From positions 1,612,001 through 1,676,000 of the forward strand of contig NZ_CP107007.1 in the NCBI RefSeq assembly GCF_025725645.1: a stretch of DNA of 64,000 bases, read 5' to 3'. Shown here piece after piece: positions 47,104 to 60,379 of the stretch. Made by a program: the position numbers and the translations under genes. Source of the DNA: Halomonas sp. GD1P12. Lineage in GTDB: Bacteria; Pseudomonadota; Gammaproteobacteria; Pseudomonadales; Halomonadaceae. Below the pieces are notes generated by a model. The model did not search any database. It was not told the origin of the DNA and saw only the letters and a list, made by a program, of their open reading frames with translations. Position 1 is the first letter of the stretch, and every line of letters starts with the position of its first letter.

Positions 47104-48105
47104 ATGGAAATGTTCGATCTCTCTATCATATGGGCTGTGATCATCGGGTTTGGCGTCATCATGTATGTGTTGATGGACGGCTTCGACTTGGGGATAGGCA
47201 TTCTCTTTCCCTTCGCCCCGGACGAGGATGCCCGGGACGTCATGATGAACTCTGTCGCCCCGGTGTGGGATGGCAACGAAACCTGGCTGGTGCTGGGCGG
47301 CGCGGGGCTTTTAGGCGCCTTTCCGCTGGTCTACTCGGTCTTTCTGCCCGCGCTCTACATTGGCGTGTTCCTGCTGCTGGCGGGGCTGATCTTCCGCGGT
47401 ATCGCTTTTGAATTTCGCTTCAAGTCACGGCGCAACCGCCGCTGGTGGAACCGTGCGTTCTGCTGGGGCTCGGCGGTCGCGGCGTTCGCTCAGGGCGCGG
47501 TGGTCGGCGCCTATATTCAGGGCTTCCCCGTCGAGGACTTCGTCTACACCGGCGGCGCATTCGATTGGCTGACCCCGTTCTCCGTTCTTACCGGGCTTGG
47601 GCTGATGGCAGGCTATGCGCTTTTGGGTGCGACCTGGCTGATCATGAAATCCGAAGGCTATATCCAGGCGTGGGCCTACCGGATCACGCCGATGCTGCTG
47701 GCGGGCGTACTGATCGTATTCGCGATCATCAGCCTCTGGACACCGTTCATCGACGGGCTGGTGTGGGAGCGCTGGTTCGGCCAGCTGCGCTTTATCTGGA
47801 TCTTCCCGACGCTGGCGCTGCTGTGCGCGTTCATCGTTTTTCGAAGCGTCCAGCACAAGCGTGAAGGCGTTCCGTTCGTGGCCACCGTAGGGATCTATGT
47901 GTTTACCTATCTTGGCCTGATTTTCAGCAAGTGGCCGGTGATCGTACCGCCGAACTACACGCTGTGGGACGCCGCCTCGGCGCCGGAATCACAGCTTTTC
48001 TTGCTGATCGGCGTGCTCTTCGTCATTCCAGTCGTGCTGACCTATACCGCCTGGACCTATTGGGTGTTCCGCGGCAAGGTTCGCGTTGGTGAGGGGTACC
48101 ACTAA
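47104..48105 (+). CDS. cioB: Cyanide-insensitive bd-type oxidase subunit II (CioB/CydB family)
   Basis: The 333-residue partner subunit has the N-terminal pattern YVLMDGFDLGIGILFPF, NSVAPVWDGNETWLVLGGAGL and about eight membrane segments, and no haem of its own. Two bases separate it from cioA, so it is co-translated. No CydX-type small subunit gene follows; cydD begins four bases after its stop. Confidence 0.94.
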   Translation: MEMFDLSIIWAVIIGFGVIMYVLMDGFDLGIGILFPFAPDEDARDVMMNSVAPVWDGNETWLVLGGAGLLGAFPLVYSVFLPALYIGVFLLLAGLIFRGIAFEFRFKSRRNRRWWNRAFCWGSAVAAFAQGAVVGAYIQGFPVEDFVYTGGAFDWLTPFSVLTGLGLMAGYALLGATWLIMKSEGYIQAWAYRITPMLLAGVLIVFAIISLWTPFIDGLVWERWFGQLRFIWIFPTLALLCAFIVFRSVQHKREGVPFVATVGIYVFTYLGLIFSKWPVIVPPNYTLWDAASAPESQLFLLIGVLFVIPVVLTYTAWTYWVFRGKVRVGEGYH

Positions 48106-48109
48106 CCCC

Positions 48110-49783
48110 ATGAGATCGGCACCTCCATCCCCTGCGACCCTGACGCCGCGCCAGTGGCTCAAGCAACTGGCCCTGGCTGAGAAGAAAAGGCTTTCGGGCG
48201 CGGCGGTGTGCGGGGTGCTGGCCGGGGCCAGTACCACCGGCCTGCTGGTGGGGCTGGCTTGGCTCGTCGATCAGATTCTCGTACACGCCCGACCGCTGTC
48301 AGGGCTTTCGAGCATTTTTTTAATGCTTTTGGCGTTGGTGGGCCTTCGCGCGGCACTCCAGTGGGGCCAGGAGGTGCTGGCGTTCGAGGCGAGCCTTCGC
48401 ATTCGCCAGCGAGTGAGAACATTGCTTCTGGACAAGCTTGCCACGCTCGGCCCGCTCTGGCTCACCCATCATCAAAGCGGGGCGCTGGCCACTCAGCTCG
48501 TCGAACACGTCGATGCGCTGGAGGGCTATTTCGCGCGCTTTCACCCCCAGCTTCGCATCGTGCTGATACTGCCGCTGCTGATTGCGGCGGTCGTCGGTGC
48601 GCTCGATTACGTCGTGGTCATCTTTTTGCTCCTGTCGGCGCCACTGATTCCGCTGTTCATGGCGCTGGTAGGCATGGGCGCCGAGCGGATGAACCGCGAG
48701 CAGTTTAGTGCCGTCTCGAGACTCTCTGCTCACTTCGTCGACCGGGTGCGCGGCATGAGTACGCTACAGCTATTCGGGCGCACGGCGAAAGCGCGCAGGG
48801 ATGTCTGGTACGCCACCGACGAATACCGGCGGCTGTCGATGAAAACCTTGCGCCTGGCGTTTCTCTCCTCGGCGGTGCTCGAGTTCTTCGCCTCGGTGGC
48901 CATCGCGGTGGTAGCGATGTACGTGGGCTTTGGGCTTTTGGGCTATCTCGATTTCGGCCCGGCGGCGTCGCTTTCGCTCTTCTCCGGGCTTGCCGTACTG
49001 CTGCTGGCGCCGGAGTTTTTCCAGCCGCTGCGCACGCTTTCTCAGCACTACCACGACCGGGCAACGGCGCTGGGTGCCGCGGAAAGTCTGGTATTCATTC
49101 TCAACGAGCCCGACTGGGTGCCTCAAACGCATGTTGTACCTCGACATGACTCAGCGCTTTGCGAGTTGAAAGGCGTTTCGGTGGGCTATCCCCAGCGCGA
49201 CGCCATTTTATCGCACGTTGATCTCGCCATCGCGCGAGGCGATATCCTGGCGCTCACCGGCGCTTCCGGTAGCGGTAAGTCATCGCTTCTGGCGCTGCTG
49301 GCGGGCTTTATGGCGCCACAGGAAGGCGCGCTCTATCGCCGCTCGGGCCAGATCGCCTGGCTCGACCAAAGCCCGTGTCTGATTCAGGGAAGTCTTGCGG
49401 AAAATCTGAGACTCGCCAATCCCGAAGCGGGCGAGAGGGCGCTATTGGACGCGCTCGCTCGGGCAGGGCTTGGGGAGCTACTCACCGCGCTGCCTCAGGG
49501 GCTCGAAACGCCGCTTGGCGAGCGGGGTGTTGGGCTTTCCGGCGGGCAGGCGCAGCGGCTGGCGTTGGCGCGGGTCTATCTCAGCGCCGCGCCGCTGGTG
49601 CTGCTCGACGAGCCGACCTCGAATCTCGATGCCGCCACCGAGGCGCTGGTGATCGATGCGCTTAAGGCCTGGGCCAGGGATGGGCGTACGCTGGTGATCG
49701 CCACACACCACCCGCAGGTGCTGACGATCGCCACCCGCCATCTTCACTGCGACGGCGGCCGCGTTTTGGAGGTCACGCCATGA
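48110..49783 (+). CDS. cydD: Thiol reductant ABC exporter subunit CydD
   Basis: CydDC exports cysteine and glutathione to the periplasm and is required for bd oxidase assembly. The 557-residue half-transporter has a six-helix membrane domain and a C-terminal ABC domain: Walker A GASGSGKSS, signature GLSGGQAQRLALARVYLSA and Walker B VLLDEPTSNLDAATEA. The ATG at 48110 is chosen for the usual N terminus; a TTG at 48086 is in frame. Confidence 0.92.
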   Translation: MRSAPPSPATLTPRQWLKQLALAEKKRLSGAAVCGVLAGASTTGLLVGLAWLVDQILVHARPLSGLSSIFLMLLALVGLRAALQWGQEVLAFEASLRIRQRVRTLLLDKLATLGPLWLTHHQSGALATQLVEHVDALEGYFARFHPQLRIVLILPLLIAAVVGALDYVVVIFLLLSAPLIPLFMALVGMGAERMNREQFSAVSRLSAHFVDRVRGMSTLQLFGRTAKARRDVWYATDEYRRLSMKTLRLAFLSSAVLEFFASVAIAVVAMYVGFGLLGYLDFGPAASLSLFSGLAVLLLAPEFFQPLRTLSQHYHDRATALGAAESLVFILNEPDWVPQTHVVPRHDSALCELKGVSVGYPQRDAILSHVDLAIARGDILALTGASGSGKSSLLALLAGFMAPQEGALYRRSGQIAWLDQSPCLIQGSLAENLRLANPEAGERALLDALARAGLGELLTALPQGLETPLGERGVGLSGGQAQRLALARVYLSAAPLVLLDEPTSNLDAATEALVIDALKAWARDGRTLVIATHHPQVLTIATRHLHCDGGRVLEVTP

Positions 49784-51489
49784 AAGAGCTGATCTGCGCT
49801 TTTCGCCCCTGGATCTTTCTGCTGACAAGGCGCCGGCGCGTTTTTTTGATCGGCGCGGCGCTGATGCTGACAACGGTTTTGGCAGGGCTTGCGCTGTTGG
49901 GACTTTCGGGCTGGTTCATCACCGCCTGCGCTTTCGCCGGTATGGCGCTGGCGGCGGGGCTGCCCTCGACGCTGGATATCTACGTTCCCGGGGGCGGTAT
50001 CCGCTTTTTTGCCCTGCTTCGCACCGTCGCGCGCTATGTCGAGCGTTTATATAACCACAACGCAGTGTTGACGCTGCTGGCGGATCTGCGCTTCAAGGTA
50101 TTTGGTTACCTGACCCATCTGGACGCCGCCTCCTTGAGCCGACGCCGCGCAGGCGATTGGCTGACCCGGCTCACCGCCGATATCGATACCCTCGATAACT
50201 TCTACCTGCGCCTGTTAATGCCGCCGCTGGTCGCGCTGCTGGCGATCGGTTTGCTGTCCCTTTTCATCGCGCTTTGGCTGCCGGGGCTTGCGGTGATCGT
50301 GGGGATGAGTCTTGGCGCGCTGTGGATGGTGCTTACGTTTGGCTTCGCCTGGTCTGGGTTTCGCCAGAGCCATCAGCAGGTGCGCGATCAGAGTGCGCTG
50401 CGTAACCGGGTGCTCGACCAGATCCAGGCCAGCGCCGAGCTTGAAAGCTACCAAACCAGGCGTTGGCACCAGATGCATATCGAAGCGCTGGAGGCCGGTG
50501 CCGGCGCCAATCAGCGTCGGCTGGCGGCGAAGGCGGCGTTGGGTAACGCGCTGATCCTGCTCGTTACGGGCGTGCTTTTAATCGGGGTGCTCTGGTTTTT
50601 AAGCCAAGCCGCGCTCGTCGATGATATCGCATCGCCGGTGGCGATCATGCTGCTGCTGGTCGTGCTCGGCGCCAGTGAACTCTTCACAGCGCTCCCGTCT
50701 GCGTTCATCAAGCTCGGGGCAAGTTACGCAAGCGTTCGGCGCCTCAACCAGCTAACGCCGAAGGCCGTTTCTGACGAGCAACCTTGCGCGATATTTCCAG
50801 AAGGTTCTCCTGGCGTCAGTGTGACGCTGAGTGATGCTGGCTATACCTATCCGGCCATGTTGGCGCCGGCGCTATCAGGGATTTCGCTGAAAGTGCCTGC
50901 CGGTGCGCGCGTGGCGATTACCGGCGCATCCGGGGCGGGCAAGTCGACGCTCGCTCATCTAATTCTCGGGAGACTAGTGCCGAGTAGCGGAAGTATGACG
51001 GTGGGGGGGCAGGCGCCTTGCGCGCTTTTAAATGATGAGCGCGCCAGCGGCTTCGCCTTTCTCTCCCAGCAGGTCGATCTTTTCGATGCCACCCTTGCCG
51101 ATAATCTTCGCCTGGCCAACGAGTCCGCCGACGATGAAGCGCTTTGGCAGGCGCTCGAGCGCGTGGCGTTGGCTGATTGGGTGCGCCGCGAGCCCGAGGG
51201 ACTTCAAACACCCGTGGGGGAGAAGGGGCGCAAGCTCTCCGGTGGCCAGGCCCGGCGCGTAGCGCTGGCACGTCTTTTTCTGCGAAATCCAGGCGTCGTG
51301 CTGCTGGATGAACCCTTCGCCGGCGTCGACAGTGACACCGCTCGCCACCTGGCGGCGTCGCTCGATCAGTGGCTCGTGGGTCGAACGGCGATCTACTTCG
51401 TTCACCAGATCGACGATGTATCGCTGCTTCCGGGGCTCACGTATAGTCGTTCCCTTTGCCACGGTCAGCTGGATTCGGCCAGCGTTTGA
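49780..51489 (+). CDS. cydC: Thiol reductant ABC exporter subunit CydC
   Basis: The 569-residue second half of the CydDC exporter. Membrane domain motifs include GLALLGLSGWFITACAFAG and RYVERLYNHNAVLTLLADLR; the ABC domain has Walker A GASGAGKST, signature KLSGGQARRVALARLFL and Walker B GVVLLDEPFAGVDSDT. It overlaps cydD by 4 bases (ATGA), so the two are translated together behind cioAB. Confidence 0.93.
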   Translation: MKELICAFRPWIFLLTRRRRVFLIGAALMLTTVLAGLALLGLSGWFITACAFAGMALAAGLPSTLDIYVPGGGIRFFALLRTVARYVERLYNHNAVLTLLADLRFKVFGYLTHLDAASLSRRRAGDWLTRLTADIDTLDNFYLRLLMPPLVALLAIGLLSLFIALWLPGLAVIVGMSLGALWMVLTFGFAWSGFRQSHQQVRDQSALRNRVLDQIQASAELESYQTRRWHQMHIEALEAGAGANQRRLAAKAALGNALILLVTGVLLIGVLWFLSQAALVDDIASPVAIMLLLVVLGASELFTALPSAFIKLGASYASVRRLNQLTPKAVSDEQPCAIFPEGSPGVSVTLSDAGYTYPAMLAPALSGISLKVPAGARVAITGASGAGKSTLAHLILGRLVPSSGSMTVGGQAPCALLNDERASGFAFLSQQVDLFDATLADNLRLANESADDEALWQALERVALADWVRREPEGLQTPVGEKGRKLSGGQARRVALARLFLRNPGVVLLDEPFAGVDSDTARHLAASLDQWLVGRTAIYFVHQIDDVSLLPGLTYSRSLCHGQLDSASV

Positions 51490-51515
51490 TGCCGTATCTT
51501 TCAAGAGGGGAAATC

Positions 51516-52514
51516 ATGTACGAGTACCTGCGCCAACTGCCCAAGACCGAACTTCACCTGCATATCGAAGGGTCGATCGAGCCGGAGTTGATGTTTCGCT
51601 TGGCCAAACGCAACGGTATCGCGCTCGATTACGCGAGCGTCGAGGACGTCAAGGCAGCGTACCGATTCGATAACCTGCAGGGATTTCTGAATCTCTACTA
51701 CCAGGGCATGAACGTACTGCGCACCCGTGAGGATTTTTATGATCTCGCGATCGACTATTTCAAGCGCGCAAGAGATGAAGGCGTGGTGCATATCGACATG
51801 CACTTCGACCCGCAGGCGCACCTGGTTCGCGGCGTGGCGCTGGACGAGGTAATGGAGGGGCTCTTTCGGGCGAAAGAGGAGGCCGAGGCGTCGTTGGATT
51901 TGTCAATCGGCATGATCATGGCATTTTTACGCGACCGCTCTCAAGAAGAAGCACTCGAGGTGTTCGAGCAGGCCGCTCCCTACTGGACACGGCTCGACGC
52001 AATTGGCCTGGATAGCGCTGAGCGCGACAATCCGCCGGTCAAGTTCAAGGCATTGTTCGAGCGCGCCGCTAAAGAAGGGCTGGCGCTGGTCGCCCACGCC
52101 GGCGAAGAGGGGCCGGCGGACTACATCCGCCAGGCGCTCGATGAGCTCAAGATAACGCGGGTGGATCACGGTGTCCGCTGCCTGGACGATAGCGAGCTGG
52201 TCGAGCGTCTTCGAAGCGAACAAGTCGTGCTGACCGTTTGCCCTCTTTCGAACGTTTGCCTGAAAGTGATCGACGAGCTTGGCGAGCATCCGCTTCCTGC
52301 GCTCATCGAAGAGGGGCTGAAAGTCACCATCAGTTCCGATGACCCGGCCTATTTCGGCGGTGGGTTGCTGGCCAATCATGTTGCTTGTCGTGATGCCTTC
52401 GGCTGGGACGAGTCCGTGTTCAAGGCGCTCAATCGCAACGCGCTGGAAGAAGCCTTCATTGCCGAGCCGCGCCGTAAAGCGTTGCTCCAGCGCCTCGATT
52501 CCATAGGCGAGTGA
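51516..52514 (+). CDS. Adenine deaminase (adenosine deaminase-like fold)
   Basis: The 332-residue protein belongs to the adenosine/adenine deaminase family: metal-binding TELHLHIEGSIEPELMF, LVAHAGEEGPADYIRQALD with the catalytic Glu-His, and TISSDDPAYFGGGL. The HIEGSIEPEL form, instead of the HLDGS of adenosine deaminases, matches proteobacterial adenine deaminases such as P. aeruginosa PA0148; hence adenine to hypoxanthine is the likely reaction. The ATG at 51516 has AAGAGGGG upstream. It lies just before the rRNA operon. Confidence 0.88.
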   Translation: MYEYLRQLPKTELHLHIEGSIEPELMFRLAKRNGIALDYASVEDVKAAYRFDNLQGFLNLYYQGMNVLRTREDFYDLAIDYFKRARDEGVVHIDMHFDPQAHLVRGVALDEVMEGLFRAKEEAEASLDLSIGMIMAFLRDRSQEEALEVFEQAAPYWTRLDAIGLDSAERDNPPVKFKALFERAAKEGLALVAHAGEEGPADYIRQALDELKITRVDHGVRCLDDSELVERLRSEQVVLTVCPLSNVCLKVIDELGEHPLPALIEEGLKVTISSDDPAYFGGGLLANHVACRDAFGWDESVFKALNRNALEEAFIAEPRRKALLQRLDSIGE

Positions 52515-52533
52515 TAAAAAGTGCGCTATAGGG

Positions 52534-52561
52534 TTGACGTATAACCATAAGTGAGTAGAAT
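52534..52561 (+). promoter_or_regulatory. Predicted rRNA operon promoter
   Basis: TTGACG (52534-52539) and TAGAAT (52556-52561) with a 16-base spacer, about 230 bases before the 16S start, with a GC-rich discriminator-like region downstream. Confidence 0.6.
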
Positions 52562-52596
52562 ACGCACCACATCGAACGGGCAGCGCCCTTCGGTCA

Positions 52597-52607
52597 GCTC
52601 TTTAACA
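52597..52607 (+). promoter_or_regulatory. boxA antitermination site in the rRNA leader
   Basis: GCTCTTTAACA matches the rrn boxA consensus, here in the leader before 16S. Confidence 0.8.
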
Positions 52608-52792
52608 ATTTGATCAGGCAATTCATGTGGGCGTTTGCCGATGAGGGTGACAAGTCACCTTATATCAAGGCAGACGAACACAGCGATATCTTTCGAGGTA
52701 TCACGGTAAATTCGTTTGAACCTTGAGCCAGGATTGATTCGCCTCTGCGTCATGTCGTCGTACATGGGGCAGGCAAGAATCACATTGATTTT

Positions 52793-54327
<1,535 letters not shown>

Positions 54328-54412
54328 AACGATGCGTCATCCTCGCGGTAAACGTCCACAATGAATTGCCTGATCAAGTGATAGAGCAAACGGTTTGGCA
54401 CGATCCCCTCTT

Positions 54413-54489
<77 letters not shown>

Positions 54490-54599
54490 GATTCCCGTAA
54501 TGCCCGCATTAAAAAGCTCTTCGTATGGTGGTCTGTACGTTGTTGCGTTTTGTTGTGTCTCACGGAAATTGATGGCAAGAGGTGAAGTTGCAAAACGAT

Positions 54600-54675
54600 G
54601 GGGCCATAGCTCAGCTGGGAGAGCGCCTGCCTTGCACGCAGGAGGTCAGCGGTTCGATCCCGCTTGGCTCCACCA
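54600..54675 (+). tRNA. tRNA-Ala (TGC)
   Basis: A 76-nt cloverleaf beginning GGGGCCATAGCTCAG and ending GGCTCCACCA, with anticodon TGC in CTTGCACGC. The second spacer tRNA. Confidence 0.97.
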
Positions 54676-54771
54676 TTATCTCGTTGCCGTGTTGTTGTAC
54701 CGTTTGTTGTTTTGTGATCATTGACAAGGCAGGGTTTTAAAAGCCGTCTTGTCACTGTTCATCGAACAGTC

Positions 54772-54782
54772 GCTCTTTAACA
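54772..54782 (+). promoter_or_regulatory. boxA in the 16S-23S spacer
   Basis: GCTCTTTAACA is repeated between tRNA-Ala and 23S, the common second boxA. The remaining spacer (54676-54939) shows no gene. Confidence 0.75.
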
Positions 54783-54939
54783 ATGTATATCATGCTGACA
54801 GTATCGAATGACGATACGGTGACATGGGCTTCGGCTCCTGTGATCGTGACGTGATCTCGATACGCAATTGTTTTGTGATACGTCTCAAGCGTATCCGGCA
54901 ATCGTTGTCATTGCGGGCCCGGACTCCTTCGGGTTATAG

Positions 54940-57828
<2,889 letters not shown>

Positions 57829-57956
57829 ATAACACCCAAGGGGTTCGGCCCGCAGTGACAACGAAGCAAGAACCGGATACGCACGAGCATGAAGCGAAAG
57901 GCTTCATGTCGAACGGGACGATCACGAAACCGTCAGCCGATATACATTGAAAGTTA

Positions 57957-58075
57957 CGCCTGACGACCATGGCTTGCGTGAACCACCCGATCCCTTGCCG
58001 AACTCGGAAGTGAAACCGCAACGCGCCGATGGTAGTGTGGGGTCTCCCCATGCGAGAGTAGGTTATCGTCAGGCA
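57957..58075 (+). rRNA. rrf: 5S ribosomal RNA
   Basis: About 119 nt with closing stem GCCTGACGA/TCGTCAGGC and the universal GCCGAACTCGGAAGTGAAAC and GGTAGTGTGGGGTCTCCCC blocks. It follows 23S by about 130 bases. Confidence 0.95.
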
Positions 58076-58083
58076 CCTATTCG

Positions 58084-58121
58084 AAAAAGCCCCGAGCACT
58101 CTGTGTTCGGGGCTTTTTTTT
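58084..58121 (+). terminator. rRNA operon terminator
   Basis: AGCCCCGAGCAC and GTGTTCGGGGCT form a 12-bp stem, with a run of A on the left and eight T on the right; a strong terminator nine bases after 5S. Confidence 0.92.
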
Positions 58122-58187
58122 ATGCGCGAAGGAGAGGACCGATGGAGAGCAGAGCGGCTGCGCCGCACTGCCGGTTAAAGTCTGCTT

Positions 58188-59504
58188 CTACAACAACCCA
58201 TCACGGCTATGCTGGCACTCGCCGTTCGCCCAGGTCTCGAAAATGGCGCGATCGTCTGCCAGCATCATGAGCGCGAAAAGGCGCTCGCCTAACGTGCTGC
58301 AGCGGCGAATGCGGCGGCTCAATAGTTCGGTGGCATTTGGGTCAACCACAACGAAGTCCGCCTCGAGACCAGGCTTTAGTTGGCCAATTTTTTGGTCGAG
58401 CGAGAGCGTTTTGGCGTTCCCATGGGTCAGGCCATAAAAACCCTGCCATGCGGTGAGCGGCTGATTGTTGAGTTGGCCTACCTGATAGGCACTTTTAAGC
58501 GTCGCAAAGCCGGTCAAGTCGGTGCCTGCGCCAATGTCGCTTGCGTAGGTGAACGCCATGCCCGCGCGGTCTGCCGCGTCACGATCGAAAAGCCCACTGC
58601 CCAAAAACAGATTGGAGCTGGGACAGAAGGCGATGTTGGCTCCCTGGGCGGCCAGGCGCTCACGCATACTCTCATTTAGGTGTACGCCGTGGGCAAACGT
58701 ACTTTTAGGCCCCACGAGCCCGGCGCGTTCGTAAACGGCCAGATAGTCCTGGCTGTCGGGAAAGAGTTCTGCCACCCAGGCAAGCTCGCCTCGATTTTCC
58801 GCCAAATGGGTTTGAAGCCAAAGCGTTGGGTCACTGCGCAAAAGCGCACCCGCAGCATCCATTTGCGCTTTTGTCGAGGTCGGTGCGAAACGAGGCGTGA
58901 CGCTATAGCCCAGCCGCTCCCGTCCGTGCCAATCGGCGATCAGTCGCTCGGTATCCTGGATGCCGGTTGTGCCATCGAGAAGCGCCTCGGGCGCGTTGCG
59001 ATCCATCATTACCTTGCCACCCAGCATACGTAGTCCGCGTGTCTGGCAGGCACCGAAGAAAGCGTCCATGGAGATCGCGTGGCTCGAGCCGAATACCTGG
59101 GCGGTCGTCGTTCCCGCGCGCAACATTTCGTTCAGGAACGCTTGCGAAAGCACCTCGGCGTGCTCGGCGCTTTGGAAACGACACTCCTCGGGAAAGGTGT
59201 ACTCGTTGAGCCAGTCGAGCAGCTGTCGGCCGTAGGAAGCCATGATATCGAGCTGCACGTAATGGACATGGCTGTCGATAAAGCCCGGCATGATCAGCTT
59301 GTCGCTGTGATCGATGATATCGACGCCGGCGGGAAGCTCGCTGGAAAGCTCGCTAAAACGACCTACCGCGTGAATCAGTCCCTCCCTGAGCCATAAAAGA
59401 CCGTCTTCGAAATGCTCGACACTGCCAGCAGCGGGCCGGTCCTGGGCGCCCGGAGGCTTGGCGAAACTCAAAAGTTCGGCGCGGATAAACGTATTCTGGG
59501 TCAC
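58188..59504 (-). CDS. guaD: Guanine deaminase
   Basis: The 438-residue amidohydrolase turns guanine into xanthine. Metal ligands are in MPGFIDSHVHYVQLD, LQTHLAENRGELAWV, FAHGVHLNESM and YASDIGAGTD, and FCPSSNLFLGSGLF is the typical substrate loop. It ends the xdhA-xdhB-xdhC-guaD operon, feeding xanthine to xanthine dehydrogenase, and is convergent with the rRNA operon. Confidence 0.94.
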   Translation of the reverse strand: MTQNTFIRAELLSFAKPPGAQDRPAAGSVEHFEDGLLWLREGLIHAVGRFSELSSELPAGVDIIDHSDKLIMPGFIDSHVHYVQLDIMASYGRQLLDWLNEYTFPEECRFQSAEHAEVLSQAFLNEMLRAGTTTAQVFGSSHAISMDAFFGACQTRGLRMLGGKVMMDRNAPEALLDGTTGIQDTERLIADWHGRERLGYSVTPRFAPTSTKAQMDAAGALLRSDPTLWLQTHLAENRGELAWVAELFPDSQDYLAVYERAGLVGPKSTFAHGVHLNESMRERLAAQGANIAFCPSSNLFLGSGLFDRDAADRAGMAFTYASDIGAGTDLTGFATLKSAYQVGQLNNQPLTAWQGFYGLTHGNAKTLSLDQKIGQLKPGLEADFVVVDPNATELLSRRIRRCSTLGERLFALMMLADDRAIFETWANGECQHSRDGLL

Positions 59505-59506
59505 GG

Positions 59507-60379
59507 TCAGGTCACTTGAACGGGTTGATGATCGTTGAAAAGTGCGCGAAGCGGGGCGCTTTCGAGCCCTCGGGTGGCGCTATCAGGGTAAGTATCGATA
59601 AGCCATAAAAGCTCGGTCACTGCCGCAAGCGCGATGGCGTAAGGTGACTTGTGATGCAGCTTGGCACCGTTGAACGTGCCAATCGGGCTGCGTACACGCT
59701 CGATAGAGGCAGGCGAATGACCCGCTCGCTGAAGTCTGCCTGTGAAACTGGCCCACTTGCTTTCGGAACCGATCAGGCCGATCGAGGCGATATCATCGCG
59801 CTCGATGAGTGCTTCGATCAGAGCGTAGTCCTCATCGTGGCTGTGGGTCATCACCAGCGCGTGACAGCCCGACGGTAGCGCGTTGATGCGTTGGCCTACG
59901 TTCTCGAGGGGTAACAGCGACAGACGAGGCGACTCAGGCGTCAAAGGTAGCGTGTCTGGGCGGCTATCGCACCAGTAGCGCTGCCAGTCGAGCGGATCGG
60001 TAAGCTCTATCACGTGTCGTCCGATATGGCCCGCACCAAACACCGCCAAGTGAGTTTGCGTACCCGGAAACACTTCCAGCAGAACGTTGACGAAGCCACC
60101 GCAGCACTGACCACTTCGCCCGCCAAGCGCGAACGCCTCCAGATGAAAGCCGGCTTTGTCCTGCTCCAGATAGCGCCGCGCCGCCTGAATGGTCTGCCAC
60201 TCGAAGGTACCGCCGCCCAGGGTATCGAAGACGTGATCCGAGGTGACGATCATGCGTGCACCGGGTTCACGAGGGGTCGAGCCCTGAGCGGTCACCTGAG
60301 TAGCCAGTACGTGCGGCGTGCCGTTTTGTTGGCAATCGTGCAGCGCGGCGTGCCAAGTCGTATTTGCGGCGCCGCTCAT
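59507..60379 (-). CDS. xdhC: Xanthine dehydrogenase accessory protein XdhC
   Basis: XdhC binds molybdenum cofactor, protects it during sulfuration and inserts it into XdhB. In the 290-residue protein STPREPGARMIV, FALGGRSGQCCGGFV (conserved Cys pair), FGAGHIGRHVIE (Rossmann fold) and MTHSHDEDYALIEALI are visible. ATG at 60379 lies in the xdhB stop (4-base overlap), so an upstream in-frame extension is rejected; guaD follows by 2 bases. Confidence 0.93.
   Translation of the reverse strand: MSGAANTTWHAALHDCQQNGTPHVLATQVTAQGSTPREPGARMIVTSDHVFDTLGGGTFEWQTIQAARRYLEQDKAGFHLEAFALGGRSGQCCGGFVNVLLEVFPGTQTHLAVFGAGHIGRHVIELTDPLDWQRYWCDSRPDTLPLTPESPRLSLLPLENVGQRINALPSGCHALVMTHSHDEDYALIEALIERDDIASIGLIGSESKWASFTGRLQRAGHSPASIERVRSPIGTFNGAKLHHKSPYAIALAAVTELLWLIDTYPDSATRGLESAPLRALFNDHQPVQVT

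Noticed and set aside
48086..48112. CydX-type small subunit gene after cioB
   Set aside because: Only four bases separate cioB from the cydD start; no room for another gene.
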